Positions 57,351 through 64,000 of a stretch of 64,000 nucleotides of DNA are shown here, in pieces. Below the pieces are notes generated by a model. That model saw only the letters and a program-made list of their open reading frames with translations. It made no database searches and was not told the DNA's origin. The position numbers were made by a program, and so were the translations under genes. Source of the stretch: an uncultured Clostridia bacterium (GTDB taxonomy: Bacteria > Bacillota > Clostridia > Christensenellales > Borkfalkiaceae); assembly GCA_934272745.1 (NCBI GenBank), contig CAKQSI010000004.1:1-64000 (forward strand). The letters run 5' to 3'. Within the stretch, counting starts at the first letter, position 1. Each line of letters starts with the position of its first letter.

Positions 57351-60205
57351 GCGCTTTCCTTGACGATCCCAACGCCAGACACGTCATGCGCTATACGGTA
57401 AAAGACGTCTTTGACAAAAAGGGCAACTTCACCGGTATTTCGGTCGTGTGCTGGATCGACGGCGTGAAAGTCATCGATTATACGGTTGCGGCAGGAACCG
57501 CAAACGGAGATCCTTCCAAATATCTCGTACCCGCGGTGGTGCTGAATGTTCCCACTTATCCGTTGTCCAACCGCGAGATCTATCTGGACGGCACCGAAGC
57601 GTATTCCATCCGCGCTACGGCGGAATTCCCCAAAAACTTTATCTGGAACGAAGAAAACGAAGTGCCCGGCATTTCCGCGCAGTATGCGGATAGAGCCGTG
57701 CAGACCACGCTGTTTATCGACGGCGAAAGGGCAGAGAATAAGTTCTTCTTCTCCGAAAAGAAAGTTTACGTCTTAACCTACGAATACGGCGGAACGGAGG
57801 TCTATCGCAAAGAAATTCTTGCGGTGGAACGCATGGACGTCGCGTTTGAGATCACGGAAGTTTCTTACGGCGACGCGAGAGAAGCGTTCGCGCTCCCGAC
57901 CTACACCGTGACCGATTACGGCGAAGACGTGAAGAGTGCGGTAAAGATTAAGATTTATCTCGGCGCAAATTATCTGGGCGAAGTTTCCGGCGATACCGCC
58001 ACCTTTACCAGCAAGATTGCCGGTATTTACGACCTGCAATATTACTATAAAGAAGTACTGATCGGTTCCTGCAAAATGCATGCGGGATACGAAGGCAATA
58101 TTCTCGAAGATACGGCAAACTGGAACAACAAGATCTATCAGGGCTTTACGAGTTATAACGAGCGCGTAACGCTGACCTTTACCGTAGACGAAAGCATGAA
58201 CAGCATCGTTTCCATTCCGATGCGCTGCTTAAGCCCCGGTCAGATCGTCTTCTACAACGGACTTTGTTTCCGCCCGTCTGCGTCCGACAACTTCCTGATG
58301 ATCCCGCTCGGAGATAAAGTGTTCGGCGGCGCGGCTTCGCTGACGAATATGTTCTCCTCCAGCATATTCAAGGGGTACTACCACAACTTCTCCTATCAGG
58401 TGGAAGACGTGCTGGACGAAGAGGGCAACCTCGTTGCGCTGCGCATTTACACCTGGGCGGACGGCGTGCTGATGAAATCCGGAAACGACGACTACGTGAC
58501 CATTACGAGCGATCACCAATTCTGGCGCGAAGATTTCCGCGATCCCGCAAACCTCATCGCCAGCACCAACGAAGGCTTCCATCTCGTTTCGATTACGTTC
58601 GGTGAGAAAAATTCTCAGAATTATCTGACTTCGGTTACCGACAGAGTGGAAGTAGAATGGGGAGAAGAGTACGATTTCTCCATGACCTCATCGTTAAAAG
58701 AAGCCGCAGTTTCTTCCGTTGAATATTACGATAAAGACGGAAAAGTTCTGACCGATAAACCGACCGCGGTCGGAAAATATACCGCGAAAGTCACCGTTTC
58801 CGCGCCGAATTTCGAGGACGCTGCGTTCGACGTGGCGTTGCAGATCACCAAAGCGACCATGCGGGACGTGGAAATTCTCGGCGGTACCTTCGATTACGGC
58901 GAAACCGGCGTCGTTCGGGTGAAAAACAAGCCCGCCGGCGCGATGGTGATGTATTCCGTAAACGGCGGAACCTACACGAATAAAGCGCCGCAATATACCG
59001 AACCGGGGACGTACGAAGTCAAAGTCCGCGTCAGCAAGACGAACTATAATAATCTGGTCAAAACGGTTACGATCGTCGTTCTCGAGGTGCCCACCGGAGA
59101 AGACTGGACGGACGAAATGCTTGCCGCGATCAAGGCGGACGATCTCACGAGAGCCGAAACGGGAAAAGAGATCGCTTACGAGGCGGTCTGCGATATTCCC
59201 GGCGTCAAGATTTCGTACTATTACGATTTCGAACTCGTGGACGGCGTGTTCCGCGTGAAAGAAGCGGGCGTCTACTCTCTGACCGTCAAGATCGAGAAAG
59301 AAGGATATCTCCCGCAGAAACGTGTCGTGACGATTACCGTTCTCGCGATCGAAAAAGACGACCTGACCATCAAAACGGGTATTATTCCCGAACAGATCGA
59401 AGTTCTTCATACGCTGAACGTCCCCGTATATACCGTGACGCACAACGTGACGGGAGAAGATCTTTCCTCGGTGGTGAAACTGACCGCGCATTACGGCGCT
59501 TATCTCGTCAAGGGTCTTGACGAAACCGTGAAAACGTTTACGCCGGACGTTCTCGGTACCATGACGCTGACTTATAAGATCGGCGAAGTGGTTCTCGGCG
59601 AAAACGAAATTACGGTCGGCTATACCGGCAATATGGTTGAGGACGAAGCCCTTTGGGACGACTTGGGATTCAATAAAAAGATCCGCCAGTACAATGCGCG
59701 CGTCAATATCGAATTTACGGTAAACGACGCGACGGCGGGCAGCCTGTTCTTCCTGCCGCTCCGCGCGGAATCGTCGGACGCGGCGTGGTACAACGGTCTT
59801 TCCTTCCGTATGCACCCGCTGGATAATGAAAATCAGGCGTTTTTGATGAGTACCAGCGGCGCCGGACAGGGCATCTTCAACGTCTGGTCGAACAATAACG
59901 ACTGGATCCACGGTTCCTACCACACCCTTTCGTATCAGGTCGTGGACGAACTGGACGCAAGCGGAAAGATCTCCAAAGTCTGTATCTATATGTGGGTAGA
60001 CGGCAACCCCTGGGTTCCGTATTACAGTGAGCGCACCGATCTTGTGTTCTACGACGAGCTGAAAGTGACCAGTTACCTGTACATTTCCGTCGATAACGAT
60101 ACCTGGTGGAAAGACTACTTCGCCACCCCGGCGAAGATCCTTGCCAATCAGGTACTGACCAACGGAAACAGCAACCTGCAGGTAAGATCGCTTACCATAG
60201 GCTAA
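57200..60205 (+). CDS. 3' part of the frameshifted SASA lipoprotein (repeated carbohydrate-binding-like modules)
   Basis: This 1001-codon frame continues the protein started at 53877. It holds the tail of one and two further complete copies of a roughly 200-residue module, each with a pattern RVxxxFTV...PLR...WYNGLSFR...LMS and then VxDELDxxGxxxxxxIYxWxDG, which looks like a LamG-like sugar-binding sandwich. Between them lie Ig/MBG-like beta segments (ITKATMRDVEILGGTFDYGE; KMRLCVGCEST). The ATG at 57200 is probably not a true start, as it has no good ribosome-binding site and the module begins upstream. A terminator follows. Confidence 0.82.
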   Translation: MYFPLRGDIKKSANPEWFNGLSFDFYRDPGTAIKMRLCVGCESTVSEADMSAFLDDPNARHVMRYTVKDVFDKKGNFTGISVVCWIDGVKVIDYTVAAGTANGDPSKYLVPAVVLNVPTYPLSNREIYLDGTEAYSIRATAEFPKNFIWNEENEVPGISAQYADRAVQTTLFIDGERAENKFFFSEKKVYVLTYEYGGTEVYRKEILAVERMDVAFEITEVSYGDAREAFALPTYTVTDYGEDVKSAVKIKIYLGANYLGEVSGDTATFTSKIAGIYDLQYYYKEVLIGSCKMHAGYEGNILEDTANWNNKIYQGFTSYNERVTLTFTVDESMNSIVSIPMRCLSPGQIVFYNGLCFRPSASDNFLMIPLGDKVFGGAASLTNMFSSSIFKGYYHNFSYQVEDVLDEEGNLVALRIYTWADGVLMKSGNDDYVTITSDHQFWREDFRDPANLIASTNEGFHLVSITFGEKNSQNYLTSVTDRVEVEWGEEYDFSMTSSLKEAAVSSVEYYDKDGKVLTDKPTAVGKYTAKVTVSAPNFEDAAFDVALQITKATMRDVEILGGTFDYGETGVVRVKNKPAGAMVMYSVNGGTYTNKAPQYTEPGTYEVKVRVSKTNYNNLVKTVTIVVLEVPTGEDWTDEMLAAIKADDLTRAETGKEIAYEAVCDIPGVKISYYYDFELVDGVFRVKEAGVYSLTVKIEKEGYLPQKRVVTITVLAIEKDDLTIKTGIIPEQIEVLHTLNVPVYTVTHNVTGEDLSSVVKLTAHYGAYLVKGLDETVKTFTPDVLGTMTLTYKIGEVVLGENEITVGYTGNMVEDEALWDDLGFNKKIRQYNARVNIEFTVNDATAGSLFFLPLRAESSDAAWYNGLSFRMHPLDNENQAFLMSTSGAGQGIFNVWSNNNDWIHGSYHTLSYQVVDELDASGKISKVCIYMWVDGNPWVPYYSERTDLVFYDELKVTSYLYISVDNDTWWKDYFATPAKILANQVLTNGNSNLQVRSLTIG

Positions 60206-60216
60206 AATTAAAACGG

Positions 60217-60246
60217 ACGCGGGCGTGAAGATCGCCCGCGTTGCCG
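60217..60246 (+). terminator. Terminator between the two SASA genes
   Basis: ACGCGGGCG (60217-60225) pairs with CGCCCGCGT (60233-60241), loop TGAAGAT. It is followed by TGCCGTCGTTTTG, a weak T tract. Confidence 0.7.
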
Positions 60247-60275
60247 TCGTTTTGCATGTAAAATAAGGAGCAAAT

Positions 60276-62828
60276 ATGAAAGCTATTCGCATATTATTGG
60301 TTTCCGTCGTCGCAGCGGCGCTGTTTCTGACGTGCGCCGCCTGCGGAAATACGGGCGAACCGAAACCCTCCGCTACGCCGTCAGCGACGATAACGGCGCC
60401 GACCGAAGAACCCTCGGCAGAACCTACCGAAGAACCTACCATAGAGCCGACGACCGTTCCGACCGAACAGCCTACTTCGGCGCCCACCGATACGCCTACG
60501 GCCGAACCCACTACGGCGCCTTCGCCTTCCGAAGACGGCAAGGAAATGACCGGCGTAGAAATGAAAAACCGGCTCAGCGTGGGGTACGACGGCACGGCGA
60601 AAACTTTGACGGTGACCGGCGCTCCGGAAGGGGCGGAAGTTACCTTTTCCTATAAGGACGAAAAAGGAAACGCGATTGAAGAAGCCGTCGTTCCCGGTGC
60701 TTACGAAGTAACCGCCGTTATTTCCGCGGAAGGATACCGTTCGCTTACGCTGGTCGGGAAAATGATCATCGTGGACGGCAAGTTGGATTCTCTTATCGGT
60801 ATCGAGGTCGGCGAGCCGGTCTACGACGGCACCGCGAAAGAGATTACGGTTTCCGGCTATCCGGAAGGGGCGGAAGTCAGCGTTTCTTATTCCGGCGATA
60901 AAGTGACGCAGCACGGCGAATGTGTCCGCGCCGGGGAGTATAAAGCGCAGATTCTGATCATCGCAAAGTACTACAGGGATTACCGGAAGACGGTTTCGTT
61001 CACCGTGAAAAAGGCGGCAACGGAAATTACGGTTTCGCCCGATCAGGAATATCTCTGCACGGGCTACTATCCCGAACTCCGCGTTTCGCTTAATCATAAC
61101 GAAGCGACGGAGGCGCCTTTGGGTAACGCTTACCGCCCCGGAACGTATCACGGAAAAATTACCGTTGCGGAAACCGAAAATTACGCTTCGGCGACTGCGG
61201 AAGTGGACTATACCATCGTGAGCAACGGGATCACCGAATCGGTTTACGAAGGGGAAGGACGCGTCAATCCCATCGAAGCGGATTCTTCCGCAAACGCGGA
61301 TAAAATCGTATACGAAGGATTTGCGCTTCCCGACGACGCAAAAAAGGAAGCATCCGCCTTCCGACTGCCGCAAATTCTGGCAAACAATATGCTGCTGCAG
61401 GCAAAAATGCCCGTCCGCATCTGGGGAAAAACGCAGACGTCCGGCAGTCTTGTCGCAGTACAGATCTACCACTCGGGAACGCTCGGCGGCAGCACGACCT
61501 ATCTGCCCGTGGACGGCGATTATTTCGAGGGGTATATCCCGGCACAAGGCTACGGGACGGATTATACCCTCCGTATCGTGACGGAAGAGGGAAAATATAC
61601 CGAAATTACGGGCGTGGCGTTCGGAGAATTGTTTCTTGCGAGCGGACAGTCCAATATGGGCTGGTCGATGAGCCAGTGCCTGACCCCGAGCGGGGAACAG
61701 TTATACGCGAAAGAGATCGCAAATTCCAAAAACGACGAAATTCGCCTTGCAAGCATCATGCCGCTTGCGACCGACGCCCCGCGCGCGTGGGACGACGACG
61801 GTGCGCCTCGTCTTTCCTGGAGTAAGGCGGAAGGAGGTTCCGTATCCGGATACAGCGCCGCGGCATATTTCTTTATCCGCGAAATGTACGACCTGTACCG
61901 CATTCCCTGCGGTATCGTGACCGGTTGTATGGGCGGAACGGGAATTTCGGTCTGGACGCCCGAAAAAGAGAACGAAGAGATGATTTCCGCCGGCTATACC
62001 AAGCGGTACACGGGGGACGATCGCTTTTTGAAAGGGAGCGCGTTCTTCAACGGAACGCTGTATCAGACGCGCAGAATGACCTTCCGCGGCGTTATGTGGT
62101 ATCAGGGAGAGGGTGATTACGATCATTACGCCGAACGCCTTGCCGCGCTGGTTACCGGCTGGAGAAGAGAGTTTGAAAACGAAGATCTGAAGTTCGTCAC
62201 CGTCGGTATGCCCCGCATGGCGTCGGGGGAAGACGCGTACGCGCGCTGCAGAGAGGAACATAAACGCGCCTGCACGCTGGTAGATGGGCTTTGCTACAGT
62301 TCCAGCGTCGATACCGGGCTTACCACGGCGCAGATATATCCCGAAGATTCGCTGAATACCGGCGGGGGCGGCAATTACGGTATTCACCCCTACGAAAAGG
62401 AACCGGTCGGGACGCGCAGTGCCGACGCGTTTGCAAAAAATTTCTTTGCGGCGGAAGGAACTTTGACTTCTCCCACCGTAAAAAGCGTGACAAAGCGCGG
62501 AAGAGATGTTATAATAGAATGCGAAAACGTGGGTTCCGGATTGACGCTCAACGGCGCTGCCGGGTTCCAGATTCTCAATTCCAAAGGAAAATGGATCGAC
62601 GTTCGCCCCGAAGTAGTGGACGGGAAGTATATCGTCTTGTTCGGAAATAACGCCGAACTGCCGAAAGAGGTGGACGAGGTAAAACAGATCCGCTATGGCT
62701 GGATCAACGCAAGCGCGTTCATTTCCGGCGATATAACGAAATACTCCCAGTGCGTCAGCGTGTATAATACCGCGAAAGGGGCGCGGGCGTATCCGCTGGA
62801 TTCCTTCTGGATCAAAGAGTCAGAATAA
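60276..62828 (+). CDS. SASA-domain lipoprotein, second paralogue
   Basis: 850 residues. Lipoprotein signal (AALFLTCAACGN), a Pro/Thr/Glu stalk (about 25-90), two MBG-like modules (about 95-310) and an SGNH/SASA domain (about 360-845) with S459 in LASGQSNMGW, CMGGTGISVW and WYQGEGDY. The block-V motif reads YGIHP: Y701 stands where the first paralogue and the family have Asp, while H704 is kept. No C-terminal binding modules follow. AAGGAG lies in front of the ATG. It is a tandem duplicate of the preceding gene, with the same architecture minus the tail, and is probably also an exported esterase-like protein, though its activity is less certain. Confidence 0.9.
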   Translation: MKAIRILLVSVVAAALFLTCAACGNTGEPKPSATPSATITAPTEEPSAEPTEEPTIEPTTVPTEQPTSAPTDTPTAEPTTAPSPSEDGKEMTGVEMKNRLSVGYDGTAKTLTVTGAPEGAEVTFSYKDEKGNAIEEAVVPGAYEVTAVISAEGYRSLTLVGKMIIVDGKLDSLIGIEVGEPVYDGTAKEITVSGYPEGAEVSVSYSGDKVTQHGECVRAGEYKAQILIIAKYYRDYRKTVSFTVKKAATEITVSPDQEYLCTGYYPELRVSLNHNEATEAPLGNAYRPGTYHGKITVAETENYASATAEVDYTIVSNGITESVYEGEGRVNPIEADSSANADKIVYEGFALPDDAKKEASAFRLPQILANNMLLQAKMPVRIWGKTQTSGSLVAVQIYHSGTLGGSTTYLPVDGDYFEGYIPAQGYGTDYTLRIVTEEGKYTEITGVAFGELFLASGQSNMGWSMSQCLTPSGEQLYAKEIANSKNDEIRLASIMPLATDAPRAWDDDGAPRLSWSKAEGGSVSGYSAAAYFFIREMYDLYRIPCGIVTGCMGGTGISVWTPEKENEEMISAGYTKRYTGDDRFLKGSAFFNGTLYQTRRMTFRGVMWYQGEGDYDHYAERLAALVTGWRREFENEDLKFVTVGMPRMASGEDAYARCREEHKRACTLVDGLCYSSSVDTGLTTAQIYPEDSLNTGGGGNYGIHPYEKEPVGTRSADAFAKNFFAAEGTLTSPTVKSVTKRGRDVIIECENVGSGLTLNGAAGFQILNSKGKWIDVRPEVVDGKYIVLFGNNAELPKEVDEVKQIRYGWINASAFISGDITKYSQCVSVYNTAKGARAYPLDSFWIKESE

Positions 62829-62877
62829 CGGGGACGGCGGCTTTTTCCGGTTCCGTCCCGAAAAAGGAGACGGACGA

Positions 62878-63840
62878 ATGAAAAGCGATTTCAGAAAAAT
62901 GGACGAACTGGCGGTCGGCGGCGACGGGTTCTATAAAAAAGGCTTCAACGGCGTCAAGGGTATTTACGCCCCGAAGGACAGAAAGGCGGAATTTATCGCC
63001 TGCGATGGCGGCGACTTCTGCTACGTAAAAAGCGAACTGGGGCTTCCCGTTATTTATCCCTATAAAGAAACGGTCTTTTCGCCCAAGGCGGAAGTATTGT
63101 TGATGGATCTGGACGGAACCACCGTCACCAGTGAAGAATTCTGGATCTATATCATTGAAAGAACGGTGCAGGAACTGCTGCACGATCCCAAATTTACGCT
63201 GGAAAATGCGGACGTTCCTTTCGTCAGCGGGCATTCCACCGCGGATCACCTGATGTACTGCATTCACAAGTACGCCGAGGGGAAAGAACTGGGCGAAGCG
63301 ATGGAAATTTACCACCGTATCACGAAGTTCGAGATGAGCGAGATCATGGCGGGTCGCGGCAACGTCAACGCCTTTACTCCCGCGCCGCACTTAAAAGAAT
63401 TCCTGACCGAAGTAAAGAAAAACGGTATTAAGATCGGGCTGGTGACCAGCGGACTGGACTACAAAGCCATGCCGGAGATCGTCTCCGCATTCCGCAAACT
63501 GAACATGGGCGATCCCGTCAGGTTTTACGACGGTATCATCAACGCCGGCTTCCAGAAGGAAGGCAGGGTGGGAACGCTCGGCGAAGTCTGCGCCAAGCCG
63601 CACCCGTGGCTGTATTTCGAACTGGCGAAGATCGGTCTGAATGCTTCCGCACCCGAAAAGGTGGTGGGAATCGAGGATTCTTCCGCCGGCGTTCTGTCGC
63701 TCAAACTTGCGGGATACAACGTGATCGGGCTGACCACGGGTAATATCGACCAGAGCGGCGTGGCGTCCCTGTGTTCTTCGCGCGCGACCGACCTGATGGA
63801 GGCTCTGCCTTATATTCTGGAAGGGAAAGCGCGGGACTGA
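62878..63840 (+). CDS. HAD-family phosphatase
   Basis: 320 residues. The HAD motifs are LLMDLDGTT with nucleophile D77 and acid D79, VTSG (motif II Ser/Thr), the Lys in KPHPWLYF, and the motif IV acids in GIEDSSAG. A cap domain of about 100 residues lies between motifs I and II (TVTSEEFW...), as in beta-phosphoglucomutase/phosphoglycolate-type enzymes. The first 70 residues before the catalytic core are an unusual extension. AAAAAGGAG precedes the ATG. A GGGACGG/CCGTCCC hairpin lies just after the SASA gene stop, but transcription may still run through. Substrate unknown; a sugar phosphate is plausible given neighbours. Confidence 0.9.
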   Translation: MKSDFRKMDELAVGGDGFYKKGFNGVKGIYAPKDRKAEFIACDGGDFCYVKSELGLPVIYPYKETVFSPKAEVLLMDLDGTTVTSEEFWIYIIERTVQELLHDPKFTLENADVPFVSGHSTADHLMYCIHKYAEGKELGEAMEIYHRITKFEMSEIMAGRGNVNAFTPAPHLKEFLTEVKKNGIKIGLVTSGLDYKAMPEIVSAFRKLNMGDPVRFYDGIINAGFQKEGRVGTLGEVCAKPHPWLYFELAKIGLNASAPEKVVGIEDSSAGVLSLKLAGYNVIGLTTGNIDQSGVASLCSSRATDLMEALPYILEGKARD

Positions 63841-63926
63841 GGTTTTTCTGCTTCGCGGCAAAAATATATTTTGCCGGGCGGGGAATGCAACCCGATAAGA
63901 CAAAATAAAACGATATAAAACGGGCA

Positions 63927-63960
63927 ACGGCTTTCGCTTTCGGCGGAAGCCGTAATTTTT
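63927..63960 (+). terminator. Terminator after the HAD gene
   Basis: Stem ACGGCTTTCG (63927-63936) with CGGAAGCCGT (63944-63953, one G-U), loop CTTTCGG, followed by AATTTTT. The last 40 bases contain an AT-rich TATATATAAT stretch that may be the next promoter. Confidence 0.85.
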
Positions 63961-64000
63961 CGCGCAATTTTTTTCGGAAACGCGACTATATATAATATAG

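Overview
The window looks like chromosomal DNA of an uncultured, spore-forming, fermentative member of the Clostridia, probably a gut lineage. It carries spoVAC-spoVAD-spoVAE and a yunB-type sporulation gene, an F-less V-type ATPase operon with sodium-binding residues, a CIRCE/HrcA heat-shock operon, a phenylalanine T-box in front of pheST, and a complete glgBCDAP glycogen operon of the Bacillus/Clostridium type. Base composition is moderately GC-rich with strong GC3 bias, which makes many long open frames on the opposite strand that are shadows. No tRNA, rRNA, CRISPR array, transposase, integrase or phage gene was seen. The family placement within Clostridia is a guess.

Layout. 1-2998: the 3' part of a large surface-type protein whose second half is markedly AT-rich, a strong terminator hairpin, then about 900 bases of repeated GC-rich palindromes. 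2999-3682 (minus): a Crp/Fnr regulator. 4110-8007: sporulation genes (possible 38-aa ORF, spoVAC, spoVAD, spoVAE, yunB-like). 8172-12125: promoter, Phe T-box with terminator, pheS and pheT. 12344-21740: promoter, a structured leader ending in a terminator-like hairpin, then the nine-gene V-ATPase operon and a clear terminator. 22068-29827: U32 peptidase-family protein, mutS2, an uncharacterised membrane protein, cysteine desulfurase and thiI. 30254-38539: hrcA-grpE-dnaK-dnaJ, then prmA-rsmE-mtaB. 38696-40008: HIT protein, rpsU (59 aa) and an uncharacterised 126-aa protein. 40394-52210: AraC-type regulator divergent from glgB-glgC-glgD-glgA-glgP and a GH13 glucosidase. 52404-53222: M28-like metallopeptidase. 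53877-63840: two tandem lipoproteins with sialate O-acetylesterase-like (SASA, SGNH) domains, the first split by a frameshift, and a HAD phosphatase.

How the genes work together. The Na+-type V-ATPase would couple ATP to sodium transport. The glg operon makes (GlgC/D, GlgA, GlgB) and mobilises (GlgP, GH13) glycogen, possibly as a reserve for sporulation, and the AraC regulator is placed to control it. The two exported SGNH lipoproteins, with Pro/Thr/Glu repeat stalks, probably deacetylate glycans at the cell surface.

Nothing in the window is a clearly new multi-gene system. The most useful oddities are: a precise one-base frameshift at a GGG run in the first SASA lipoprotein; loss of the block-V Asp in the second; a structured RNA leader before the Na+ V-ATPase; recurrent low-complexity insertions inside otherwise conserved genes; and several families of palindromic intergenic repeats.
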